From G963674665 sp964609625 (GTDB lineage: Bacteria > Desulfobacterota > Desulfovibrionia > Desulfovibrionales > Desulfovibrionaceae): a stretch of DNA of 64,000 nt. The notes below the pieces were generated by a model, which worked only from the letters and a program-made list of their open reading frames with translations, had not been told where the DNA came from and did no database searches. Position 1 is the first letter of the stretch. Every line of letters starts with the position of its first letter. Position numbers and translations under genes: made by a program. The stretch covers positions 1 through 64,000 of the forward strand of contig CAZSRS010000015.1 of NCBI GenBank assembly GCA_964609625.1, in the 5' to 3' direction. Below are positions 7,839 through 15,775 of the stretch, piece by piece.

Positions 7839-8126
7839 TCAGCCGCGGGAGAAGTTCTCCTCCGCGGCTTTCTTGCCTTTGATCCAGGCCAAGACGATGT
7901 AGGCGGCGCATCCGACGCCCGGAGTGACCGACAGTGCTCCACCAGGACAGTTCAGGGCACAGGCGCCGCACTCCATGCAGCCGTCCCGATCAACGACGCA
8001 GGCCTTGCGTTCCTCCATGGCCAGGACCCCATGGGGGCAGACGTCGGTACACAGCCCACAGCCTACACACTTGTCCTGGTTCAGCAGCAATGTCGTCACG
8101 TCATCCAGGTGCCTGAAGATCCGCAT
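7839..8126 (-). CDS. hgcB: HgcB, ferredoxin partner in mercury methylation
   Basis: A 95-residue ferredoxin with two 4Fe-4S motifs (Cys20/23/26/30 and Cys50/53/56/60) and the conserved cysteine of HgcB at exactly position 73 (PGVGC). HgcB is thought to supply low-potential electrons to the corrinoid of HgcA and to help deliver Hg(II). The ATG overlaps the hgcA stop by one base, so the two are translationally coupled. The protein has the length I recall for the D. desulfuricans ND132 HgcB, but ends EENFSRG instead of with two adjacent cysteines. Those cysteines matter for methylation in ND132, so this copy may rely on another thiol or selenol. The last codons also form the terminator hairpin of the opposing kinase gene. 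Confidence 0.9.
   Translation of the reverse strand: MRIFRHLDDVTTLLLNQDKCVGCGLCTDVCPHGVLAMEERKACVVDRDGCMECGACALNCPGGALSVTPGVGCAAYIVLAWIKGKKAAEENFSRG
7841..7875 (+). terminator. Rho-independent terminator of the histidine kinase gene, inside hgcB
   Basis: AGCCGCGG at 7841-7848 pairs with CCGCGGCT at 7862-7869 and is followed by a T-rich run (TTTCTT), 11 nt after the kinase stop. The hairpin lies within the 3' end of hgcB on the other strand, so the last HgcB residues are encoded by terminator sequence. Confidence 0.65.
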
Positions 8127-9319
8127 CACGCCTCCACGAAGCCGGCCGCGACCCAGAAGACCAGAGCCAGGGCCACGGCTGCGAGTTGTATGGGTATGAA
8201 GCGCCGCATCTCCTTCTCCACGCCGGACGGGGAGGTGAAGGGCGTGGAGCCGGTGAAGTTCATGCACAAATAGGAGGAGAGGGCCGTGCACCAGAGCAGC
8301 AAGGCCAGACCCGAGAGCAGGCCGGTGGAGAGGAAGAATGCCGCGGCGAGACCTGCAATCGCTCCAGTGAGCATGCCCTTGAGACTGAAGGTACGCCCCG
8401 GCAGCCAAGGGAGTAGGATCGGGCCGAGCACGGCCCCGGCCAGAACCCCCAGCAGTGTCGTCCCGGTCGCGGCCACACCTCGCTGCCAGGCGGCGGTCAG
8501 GGAAAACACGTCCGCCCCGATACCTGAGAGCGCGAACAGAGCCAGGATGGTGAACACCAATGGCTTGGCTAGCAGAAAGAGTTCCACGGGAGCCAGTACG
8601 GCGCGCTCCACAAGGGTGAAGGTCACCCGGCGCATGGCCTCGTCGGCCTTGCAGCCACCGTCCAGGTAGGCTTTGATGTCTTGGGCGCGGATGGGGCCGA
8701 AGCGTACCGTGCGCCCCGTTCCTTTGCTCAATTCATGGGCGTTCACGCCGGTGGCGCCCAGTTGCGGCAGAATGAGTCCGGCCTTGGGCGCGAGCGAGTC
8801 CAACCCGCAGGAGTGTACACGTGCCACTGCCTCGGCCGTACTGAACAGCCCTTTGCCCGCTGAGCACCAGACGTTGACACCGTGGGTGTCCAGGACCACG
8901 AGCCAGGCATCCACTCCTCCCAGACGGGTACGCAGGTGGTCGAAGGTCAACTTGTAGTTGGCGGTGAGCAGGGCGGGGGAGTCGGGTCCGGGGCGCCCTA
9001 CGCAGTATAGACCGGGCACGACCTTGTAGTCGGTGCGCAGACCGCAACGGGCTTTGATCGTGCCGCGCAAAGAGCCGCAGTCGTGGCTTGTTCGTAGGCG
9101 GGGTACGGGACCAGCCGCCGTAGGTACGAATTCTTCCACAAAGGGCTCGATCCGGTAGCCCGGCTTGTCGTGGAGTCCGAACCCGGACTCGGTCTTGGGG
9201 CCTCAGCAGGGGGCCTCGGCGTCAGGACAGGATGCCCCATCGTTCAAGAGGGTGGGAGCAGGGCAACCACGGAGTTCCGCCGTTGCGAGTGACGGTGGCG
9301 TTTCGTTCAGGTCCTTCAC
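8126..9319 (-). CDS. hgcA: HgcA, corrinoid mercury methyltransferase, probable selenoprotein (in-frame UGA at codon 39)
   Basis: HgcA transfers a methyl group from its corrinoid to Hg(II), forming methylmercury. The cap-helix motif is present as NVWCSAGK with cobalt-ligand Cys152, followed by a C-terminal region with about four to five membrane spans. I place the start at the GTG at 9319, 4 nt after GGAGGA. From there 38 codons stay open to a TGA at 9205-9203, then the frame runs on without a break into the HgcA core (PGYRIEPFVEEF, AGPVPRLRT). The TGA sits in the context Cys38-UGA-Gly-Pro-Lys and is followed by a SECIS-like hairpin, so I read it as selenocysteine, giving 397 residues. Without readthrough, translation would have to begin at the GTG at 9139, which lacks a good ribosome binding site; that gives 337 residues with the ligand at Cys92, close to ND132 HgcA as I recall it. 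HgcA identity is firm; Sec insertion is inferred. Confidence 0.85.
9173..9205 (-). promoter_or_regulatory. Candidate bacterial SECIS element of hgcA
   Basis: Reading the mRNA (minus strand), UGA at 9205-9203 is followed by 12 nt, then GAGUCCG, a GGUU loop and CGGACUC, a perfect 7-bp stem. The first loop base is 19 nt past the UGA. Bacterial SECIS elements carry the apical loop roughly 16-37 nt after the UGA and need a G in the loop, both satisfied. GCCC just after the UGA can also pair with a GGGC beyond the stem, extending the structure. Confidence 0.65.
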
Positions 9320-9359
9320 GTCTCCTCCAGGGTGCGGGATGGTCTGGAGCAGAGATAAC

Positions 9360-9376
9360 CACACCGTCACGGTGTG
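9360..9376. promoter_or_regulatory. Perfect palindrome upstream of hgcA, candidate operator
   Basis: CACACCGT and ACGGTGTG are perfect 8-bp inverted arms around one central base, 40 nt upstream of the hgcA start. On the minus strand a TTTACA lies just before it, overlapping by two bases, and a poor -10 (TTATCT) lies just after, so a repressor bound here would cover the promoter. No regulator gene is adjacent; the ArsR-type gene seen near hgcAB in some relatives is absent. Confidence 0.5.
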
Positions 9377-9386
9377 TAAAGTACGG

Positions 9387-9409
9387 AAAACAGCCCTTGC
9401 CGCGGGCTG
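9387..9409 (-). terminator. Terminator of the GAF-GGDEF gene
   Basis: Read on the minus strand, CAGCCC and GGGCTG form a 6-bp stem with a 7-nt loop, followed by TTTT. It lies about 40 nt past the stop of the GGDEF gene and isolates it from hgcA. Confidence 0.6.
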
Positions 9410-9447
9410 CGCGACAAGGGATTGTCCACGGGAGGCGAAAGGGAGTG

Positions 9448-10923
9448 TCAGGCCTGCATGGCCATGTCGCCCGAGGTCGGCAGCATGACGGTGTTACGGC
9501 CACTGGCCTTGGCCAGATAAAGGGCCTGGTCGACATTGCGCAAGAGCATGCTGGTTGGCGTGAGCAGGCCGGGCTTCATGCCCGCGATGCCGATGCTGGT
9601 CGTGACCTTGATGGTTCTTCTGTCATGGAGGAAACGATGATTGGCGATCTTGAGCCTGATGCGTTCGGCAATGATCCAGGCGTGTTCTTCGTCGGTCTCG
9701 GGGAGGATCACGGCAAATTCCTCACCGCCATAACGCGCGGCATAGTCCGATGAGCGCAGGGCCTGATCCAGCAGGCGGCCAACTTCCTTGAGCACCAAGT
9801 CTCCGGCGGCGTGGCCGTAAGTGTCGTTGATATTTTTGAAATGATCCAGGTCCATGAGCAGGATACTCATCTCACGGCCATACCGTTGATGCCGGTTGTG
9901 CTCCTCTTCGAGCCGGGAGTCGAAATGGCCGCGGTTGTGCAATTTAGTCAGGCCGTCATACTGGGCCTTGATACGCAGTTCGTCAAAGAGTTTGGCATTG
10001 CGCAAGGCCAATGAGAGATGCTGCATCGCGGAGTGCAACAGTTCGACTTGATCGCGCCCCAGATGGAAGGGTTTCTGGGAGAGCAGGATGATGCAGCCGA
10101 AGGTCTTGGTCCCGCTGCGCAGGGGCATGACCACAACACGCCCTGCCTGGGGAAGGAGTTCGGTATCCTGCGTGTTTGCCGGAGAGGAGGGCAGTACAAC
10201 GGCGTGGTAACTGTCCACGGGTTTATCCAGGATCTTCTTGACGCTCTGTGTCATGAACTCGAGCCACTGCTCCCTACAGTGGTTGATGCAGCCTTCGTCG
10301 AGATACAGGGCCGCCTCGACCAGTCCGGCGGTGTTTTCCTGCCACATGGCTGCCTGGAGCAGGCTCACGGGGAAGAGCAGGTCCAGGTCTTCTCTGGCTC
10401 TGGTCAAGATATCGACAGGTTCCAGGGATGCGGCGCTCCTGGAAAGGAATCTGTTGATGAAACTCAACTGTTCGTTCTTTCGGGTCAGGAGTTCCCGCTC
10501 CAAGTATATTTCCTGCGTCATGCGGTAGATGTCCGCGTAGAGGTTTCTGACATCCAGGGCGCGTTCGAGAACTCGGCGCACAGCTTGGGCCTCAAGGGGA
10601 GTCTTGAGAATATCCATGAACCCCGCGCCCATGGCTTGATCCAACTGATCGTGATTGTATTCTCCATCCAGGAGCAGAATGCGCTGGACCGTGTCATTGT
10701 TTTGAAAAGCCTGTTTGATCGGGTCGTTAAGCGTGTTCCAGATGCGCAGGGGTATCCACACCGCCAAAGGCTCCCTGCTCTCATGCCCACTGATCACGGG
10801 GATACTCGAGGCGGAATGGTTGAGCAGCCGGAAATCCTTGCCGGCCAAATGCCCAAGTCGCCGTTCGTCTTCCTCGCGCAGTCCGATGCCCCAGAGCACT
10901 GGTGTGGCGTTGTGTTTCTTCAC
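9448..10923 (-). CDS. Diguanylate cyclase with degenerate receiver, GAF and GGDEF domains
   Basis: A 491-residue cytoplasmic protein. Residues about 1-130 look like a degenerate receiver domain, 160-315 a GAF-type sensor domain, and 330-491 a GGDEF domain with an intact YGGEEF active-site motif and the usual DLDHFKNIND segment. It should make cyclic di-GMP from GTP. The GTG start is preceded by CAGGAG at about 8 nt. A terminator hairpin follows the gene, so it is monocistronic and not part of the hgcAB unit downstream. No RxxD inhibitory site is obvious five residues before the GGEEF. Family and enzyme call are secure; the signal is unknown. Confidence 0.92.
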   Translation of the reverse strand: MKKHNATPVLWGIGLREEDERRLGHLAGKDFRLLNHSASSIPVISGHESREPLAVWIPLRIWNTLNDPIKQAFQNNDTVQRILLLDGEYNHDQLDQAMGAGFMDILKTPLEAQAVRRVLERALDVRNLYADIYRMTQEIYLERELLTRKNEQLSFINRFLSRSAASLEPVDILTRAREDLDLLFPVSLLQAAMWQENTAGLVEAALYLDEGCINHCREQWLEFMTQSVKKILDKPVDSYHAVVLPSSPANTQDTELLPQAGRVVVMPLRSGTKTFGCIILLSQKPFHLGRDQVELLHSAMQHLSLALRNAKLFDELRIKAQYDGLTKLHNRGHFDSRLEEEHNRHQRYGREMSILLMDLDHFKNINDTYGHAAGDLVLKEVGRLLDQALRSSDYAARYGGEEFAVILPETDEEHAWIIAERIRLKIANHRFLHDRRTIKVTTSIGIAGMKPGLLTPTSMLLRNVDQALYLAKASGRNTVMLPTSGDMAMQA

Positions 10924-11485
10924 GCTGCAACTCCTGTATCACGAGCCCGCGGTCCAGCTCGGTCCATGTTTTTTCACTGCATGCAAAAGTGACACCATGG
11001 GAATAGATGCTCGAGTATTCAGCATGTTACGAGTTCACTTCAGCCTGGTGAGGATGTTTTTTCCTCACGGCGTCAGGATCGCGACGATGGAGAGGCCTGC
11101 AGCCACGAGGTGTCCGAGGGCAGCACGGGACGTTTGCAGATCCCGCTCATGAAAGTGCCTCGGCTGTAGAGAATGTGTTCCAAGGGGCGGCAGCGAGCGG
11201 CAGGTAACCCTTTTTCCTCGCGATGATGGCCAGGTGTATCAGTCCGAGGGGAGTTACCGTGGGGTCTGGATCAAAGGAATTCTCCCTGTGGTCTATACAT
11301 GGAGACAAGGCCTTGCATTTGGTGCAAGCCTCGATGCGTTCATGCTTGGTTTTGGTCACATGGATCATCAGGATACAATCCATCGATTAATTTTGCAGCT
11401 AAACACTAGGAAGTCTGTTGCCTGCGCCACACCACCGGAGCCATGTACGATTGACATGTAACAGGTTCTGTGGCTTGAACACCCC
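10924..11485. other. 562-bp intergenic region without a supported gene
   Basis: This region lies between two divergent genes, the GGDEF gene and a glycosyltransferase, and must hold both promoters. A small inverted repeat, CTTGCA-N5-TGCAAG (11312-11328), and a TTGACA near 11453 are visible, the latter without a good -10. A 78-codon frame on the minus strand has no ribosome binding site and no recognisable features, so I do not call it. I see no RNA gene or mobile element. Confidence 0.5.
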
Positions 11486-13153
11486 ATGCAGGCTAAAAGA
11501 ATCTGGGGCAGTCTGGACCCTTTTGTGGAGTCCGGCGACATACTGGGGCGGGGCGTGGCCAATCAGGGATTCCTGGACGCGCTCCTCAGTCTGGACTCCT
11601 TTGACTGCTACGACTTTTTCCTGGGCCATACGGTCCAGGCCAAGCAGCTCGGTGATTTCGTCCGGCAACGCCACCCCAAACTTTTTAAGAGCGGCAGACT
11701 GCGCATCCTGGGCAGGCCCGACCTGTTGCAGGCGCTGCGGCAGGAGCCCTATCACTGTTTCCATCTCTCAGACTGCATCGGCCACCCCGCGCATCTGGCC
11801 AGGCTGCGCAACGCCGTGGCCCCGAGCATTTTTCCCATCACATCCTTGACCCACTCCCTGAGCTATCCGCGCTACGGCAAGGAGTTCCTGGCCCATGTCT
11901 GGCCGGGCTGCTCCCCCAGAGACGCCGTGGTGGCCACCAGCGAGACCGCTTGCCAGGCCGTGCGGGCCTATCATGCCCACGCGCTCCAGGCCTACGGGCT
12001 GGACCCAGGGATCTGGAAGGCGCCACGGGTCGCGCTGCTGCCCCTGGGCATCGAGCCGGCGGACTTCACCCCTCCGGACTCCGCGACCAAGCAGCAACTG
12101 CGGCAGGAGCGCGGCATCGCGCCGCGACGGATCGTGCTGCTGGCCTTCGCCAGGCTGACGCACACGAGCAAGCTCGACGCCCTGTGTCTGTTGCGCGCCT
12201 TGCGCCGGGCCATGACCCCCCCCCTGTCCGCGGAGTCCTTGACCCTGATCCTGGCCGGCGGGTTCGACCAACGCGAAGGGGGCGACTACATGGAGCAAAT
12301 TCTGCGTCTCGGTGGCAATCTGGGCTTGGAAATCATGGCCGTGCGCAATCCGGACGACACCGAGCGTCACGCCCTGTTCAGCGTGGCCGACATTTTTGTC
12401 TCGCCGGTGGACAACTACCAGGAGACCTTCGGCCTCTCCCTGCTCGAGGCCGGCGCCATGGAACTGCCCGTGGTGGCCTCGGATTTCGACGGCTACCGCT
12501 CCCTGGTGCTACACGAGCGGACGGGATTGCTGGTCCCCACCGTGGGACTAGTCGAGAGCACCCTGCTGGACAGCCTGGGGCATGTGCTCCTGGACAACCA
12601 GCACCATCTGTTGGCGGCGCAGGGCTTGGCCGTGGACGTCCCTGCCCTGGCCCAGGCCATCCGCATGCTGGCCATGTCGCCGAAGCTGCGCGCCGTCATG
12701 GGCCGCGCCGGCCGCAAAAGGGTAACCGAGGAATTCACATGGGAGTCCATTGTCCGGCGTTACGTGGACCTGTGGGACGAGCTTTGGCGGGAACCGCTTC
12801 CGGAACAGGAGGTGGAGCGGCTCAGGACCGTGGCGCACCCCATGCATGCACCCCTGGCCAAGCTCTTTTCCGGCTACCCCTCGGCGAAGCTGGAGCCGGG
12901 ATTACGGTTGAGTTGGAGCGCTGCCGGAAAGGCCTACTACCGCGGCCAGGAGGGGCTGATCGATTACGGCGGCCTACAAGGATTTCTCGAACCGGACAGG
13001 GTGCGGCGTCTGGTCTTTGCGGCCCGCGCCCCCCGTAGTGCCGGAGAACTGGTGCAGCTCCTGATGGAGGAGGGAGACATCACGACCGAGCTGGCGCAAT
13101 GGTGCCTGCTCTGGGCATTGAAGCACGACCTGTTGGAGCGGGAGACGGACTGA
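11486..13153 (+). CDS. GT4-family glycosyltransferase
   Basis: A 555-residue cytoplasmic glycosyltransferase of the GT-B fold. The C-terminal donor-binding domain is recognisable in residues about 210-430, with the E-x7-E type region (ETFGLSLLEAGAMELPVVASDFDG) typical of family 4 enzymes that use nucleotide sugars. The last 110 residues form a separate tail without a domain I recognise. The acceptor is unknown; LPS, exopolysaccharide or a protein are possible. The ribosome binding site is weak. The gene stands alone between a long intergenic region and a convergent metallo-hydrolase. The N-terminal segment (GDILGRGVANQGFLDALL) looks like a true family start. Confidence 0.85.
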   Translation: MQAKRIWGSLDPFVESGDILGRGVANQGFLDALLSLDSFDCYDFFLGHTVQAKQLGDFVRQRHPKLFKSGRLRILGRPDLLQALRQEPYHCFHLSDCIGHPAHLARLRNAVAPSIFPITSLTHSLSYPRYGKEFLAHVWPGCSPRDAVVATSETACQAVRAYHAHALQAYGLDPGIWKAPRVALLPLGIEPADFTPPDSATKQQLRQERGIAPRRIVLLAFARLTHTSKLDALCLLRALRRAMTPPLSAESLTLILAGGFDQREGGDYMEQILRLGGNLGLEIMAVRNPDDTERHALFSVADIFVSPVDNYQETFGLSLLEAGAMELPVVASDFDGYRSLVLHERTGLLVPTVGLVESTLLDSLGHVLLDNQHHLLAAQGLAVDVPALAQAIRMLAMSPKLRAVMGRAGRKRVTEEFTWESIVRRYVDLWDELWREPLPEQEVERLRTVAHPMHAPLAKLFSGYPSAKLEPGLRLSWSAAGKAYYRGQEGLIDYGGLQGFLEPDRVRRLVFAARAPRSAGELVQLLMEEGDITTELAQWCLLWALKHDLLERETD

Positions 13154-13196
13154 CGGCAGCGGCTTATCGGTCCAAACCGTATGTTCGATCCCCTGT

Positions 13197-13215
13197 CCCG
13201 GCCCGATGAGCCGGG
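13197..13215. terminator. Hairpin between convergent genes
   Basis: CCCGGC and GCCGGG form a 6-bp GC-rich stem with a 7-nt loop, 44 nt past the glycosyltransferase stop. No T run follows on either strand, so as an intrinsic terminator it is weak. The intergenic region to 13299 is otherwise empty. Confidence 0.35.
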
Positions 13216-13299
13216 CTCCCCTTCAGGCTCCAAGGAACGGATCAAGGCACTGGGCAACGCCCTTGGCTTGCACCTGGGCGTGTCCGATATTCTACCTTA

Positions 13300-14178
13300 T
13301 CATATCTCGATGCAAAGGCCTTCGACGGCCATGTGCACTTCCGGCGGCGCGGGGTACTTGCGCCGCAGGTCCTCCAGGATGGCGTCCAGGGCGTCGTCCG
13401 TGCGGGTGGGGTCGTGATGGGTGAGGTAGACCGCCCCCACCTGGGCCTCGCGCGCCAGGCGCAGACTCTGGGTGTAGGACGAGTGCCCCCAGCCGATCTT
13501 GGTGGCATATTCCTCGTCTGTGTACTGGGCGTCGACGATGAGTATATCCACGCCGCGGACCGCCTCCAGGATGGCCGCGCGTTTCTCCTGCACGTGCTGC
13601 TCGTAGGCCGCGTAGTCCGGCTCCTCGGGGCTGTAGATATTCGTGATGTCCTCGTGGTCGCCGCTGAAGAACAGGGCCTTGCCGTCGGCCTCGATCTTGT
13701 AGCCGAAGGTCAGCACGGGGTGGTTCATCAGCAATGGCGTGACCAAGGCGTCGCCAACCACGGTGGGGCGTCTTTCGGTGATGGTCACGGAGCGCACTTC
13801 GGACTTCAGTTCCGCCCCGCGCACAGGAAAGAAGCGGTAGTCCATTTGCACGTTGAGCGCGTCGCTCACGTCTCGCAGGCTCACCGGATCGAACACGCCG
13901 TGGAGGGTGATCCTGTTGCCCGGCACGAACAGGGGCACGAAAAAAGGCAAACCCTGGATATGGTCCCAATGGGTGTGGCTAAGGAACATGGCGCAATCCA
14001 CGGGCATGTCCCTGGCCAGCTCCAGGCCCAGGCAACGAATGCCGGAGCCAGCGTCCAGGATGATCAGGGTGCCTGAGTCGGTGCGCACCTCCAGACAGGT
14101 GGTGTTGCCGCCGTAGCGCACGGTGTCCGGGCCCGGCGTGGGGATGGAGCCCCGCACACCCCAGAATCTGCATTGCAT
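13300..14178 (-). CDS. MBL-fold metallo-hydrolase
   Basis: A 292-residue metallo-beta-lactamase-fold hydrolase with the HTHWDH zinc-binding motif, a second conserved His (NHP), the Asp of the SGDHED segment and a late His. It resembles the cyclic-phosphodiesterase-like branch that starts FWGVRGSIPTPG. The substrate is not known. I start it at the ATG at 14178, which has GAGGGA before it; an upstream ATG at 14202 directly abuts the stop of the previous gene and would add eight residues. It follows the HDOD and TPR genes in the same direction and is probably co-transcribed with them. Confidence 0.85.
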   Translation of the reverse strand: MQCRFWGVRGSIPTPGPDTVRYGGNTTCLEVRTDSGTLIILDAGSGIRCLGLELARDMPVDCAMFLSHTHWDHIQGLPFFVPLFVPGNRITLHGVFDPVSLRDVSDALNVQMDYRFFPVRGAELKSEVRSVTITERRPTVVGDALVTPLLMNHPVLTFGYKIEADGKALFFSGDHEDITNIYSPEEPDYAAYEQHVQEKRAAILEAVRGVDILIVDAQYTDEEYATKIGWGHSSYTQSLRLAREAQVGAVYLTHHDPTRTDDALDAILEDLRRKYPAPPEVHMAVEGLCIEI

Positions 14179-14202
14179 GGCCGCTTCCCTCTTGCTGTGC
14201 AT

Positions 14203-15069
14203 TCAGGCGTTGATGAAGACGCGCGCCTTTTGCAATTCATCTTCCATATCCGGTAGGGAGCGGATCAGGTCCGGCAATTCCCTGTCAAAGCGCTGCTCCA
14301 CCCATGGGGGCAGGGGCTGGATGTACTCCTCGCCGCTGTCGCCGTAACGCAGGGTCTTGCAGATCTGGTCCGCCAGAAACACGCACATGACAACGTCCGC
14401 CGCGTCATCGAACAGGGGTGCGTCCAGGGCCTCGACTTCATGATGCATGGCGATGCCCAGGAGCAGAGATTCCGGGAAGCCCCAGCGTTGGGCCAGCAGG
14501 GCGCCCGTGTCCGCATGATTGACCTCGAATTCTTCTCGCTCGACAACATACAAGGGGCGTGACTGCTCCTTGGCCCTGGCCAGGGAGCGCCGGAACCCAT
14601 CGGGCATGGTCAGGGCCAGCACGGCCTTGCCGATGTCGTGCAGCAGACCGGCGGAGAAGTAATCCGAGCTTTCTTGCTGCGAGACCCTGAGCATCAGCGC
14701 CAGCCTGCGGGAGATCAGAGCCACGGCCAGGGAGTGCAGCCAGAAATGGTTCATGTCGAAGCCGGCCTTGTTGCTTCCGGGCAGCATGCCCACGCTGGCC
14801 AGACTCAAGGCCAGGTTTTTCAGGGTGTTCACCCCCAGATAGACGCATGCCTGGTGGATGGAGGTAATACGGTTGGCCAGGCCCATGAACGGTGAGTTGA
14901 CCACCTTGAGGATTTTCAGGGTGAAGATGGGGTCGTTCTTGAGCACGTCCACGAGCGCACGCGGGGAGCAGTTGGGTTCGGAGGCCAAGGTCAGGACCTG
15001 CTGCACGCTCTTGGGAAACGCGGGCATCCTCTCCACCGCGGCCACTACGTGTTCCGGCATCTCGTGCAT
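14203..15069 (-). CDS. HDOD-domain signalling protein
   Basis: A 288-residue protein made almost wholly of one HDOD domain, a degenerate HD-hydrolase-like fold common in regulators of motility and c-di-GMP output. The helix-rich pattern (VVNSPFMGLANRITSIHQACVYLG is typical, given here in part as ITSIHQACVYLG) and the LHDIGKAVL segment are visible. It has no second domain, so it probably works through protein contacts. It sits in a three-gene minus-strand run, 17 nt after the TPR protein and just before the MBL hydrolase. No precise role can be assigned. Confidence 0.88.
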   Translation of the reverse strand: MHEMPEHVVAAVERMPAFPKSVQQVLTLASEPNCSPRALVDVLKNDPIFTLKILKVVNSPFMGLANRITSIHQACVYLGVNTLKNLALSLASVGMLPGSNKAGFDMNHFWLHSLAVALISRRLALMLRVSQQESSDYFSAGLLHDIGKAVLALTMPDGFRRSLARAKEQSRPLYVVEREEFEVNHADTGALLAQRWGFPESLLLGIAMHHEVEALDAPLFDDAADVVMCVFLADQICKTLRYGDSGEEYIQPLPPWVEQRFDRELPDLIRSLPDMEDELQKARVFINA

Positions 15070-15086
15070 GATTTGTCCGGTGGTTA

Positions 15087-15680
15087 TCAGCTGCCAGGGG
15101 CGGTCTGGGGCTGGCTTGCGACGAAGGGGACGACGTTGGCTTGATGCATGAACGCTTCCACGGCAGCGGCGGCTTGGTCGGCCGAATCGGGCTCCCTGCC
15201 GAGGAGTGTGATCTGCTCCTGCAAGAGCGGTTTGAGTGGATCATCGCCTCTATATGTCGCCCAGGCCTTCAAGGCTTTGTCCACCTTGTTCTTTCGCAGC
15301 AGGGAGAGCCCCAGGTACAGGGTGACGTGGTCGTCGGACTTCTTGATCCTGAGCACGCGCTCGAACTCCACCCTGGCTTGGTTGTATTGCTTCAGGGCGT
15401 AGAGGCAGATGCCAAGTTCGGTGCGAGCCGTCATATCTTCGGAGCTGGAACCAAGGTATTCCCGGTACAGGGGCACCGCGGCGGCAGGGTCGCTCGCATC
15501 CACGGCCATGCGTGCCCGATGCAGGATTTCCTGAAGCGCGCTTCGCGAGTCGTTGCCCGTAGTCTGCTGTGGCGGAGACTCCTGTTCCGGGGCATCTTCC
15601 TGCCAGACCCGTTCTTTCCAGACCGTTCCGAGGCCGAAAAGCAACTGGCGTCGTGTGAGTCCCGTGTCGGATTTACCCAT
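15087..15680 (-). CDS. Small TPR protein with a Tat-like N-terminus
   Basis: A 197-residue protein with about three tetratricopeptide-like helical pairs between residues 50 and 150. The N-terminus reads GLTRRQLLFGLG, which resembles a twin-arginine motif followed by a short, weakly hydrophobic stretch, but no clear cleavage site follows, so export is doubtful. TPR proteins mediate protein contacts. It is first in a minus-strand run with the HDOD and MBL genes. No specific function is recognisable. Confidence 0.75.
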   Translation of the reverse strand: MGKSDTGLTRRQLLFGLGTVWKERVWQEDAPEQESPPQQTTGNDSRSALQEILHRARMAVDASDPAAAVPLYREYLGSSSEDMTARTELGICLYALKQYNQARVEFERVLRIKKSDDHVTLYLGLSLLRKNKVDKALKAWATYRGDDPLKPLLQEQITLLGREPDSADQAAAAVEAFMHQANVVPFVASQPQTAPGS

Positions 15681-15775
15681 GCCTTATCCTTGTCATCAGT
15701 ATTATGATTGTAGCGGTAATTGTAACGCATTCCCATGACCCTGCCAATGGGCGGGGTCATGTCCCATGGCGATAC

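Noticed and set aside
8126..9139. The 337-residue version of hgcA starting at the internal GTG.
   Set aside because: No ribosome binding site, and meaningful protein sequence lies upstream of it in frame. It remains the fallback if the UGA is not read as selenocysteine.
11147..11383. A 78-codon minus-strand frame in the 562-bp intergenic region.
   Set aside because: No ribosome binding site and no recognisable domain.
11452..11485. TTGACA upstream of the glycosyltransferase as a promoter.
   Set aside because: No acceptable -10 hexamer at 16-18 nt; left undecided.
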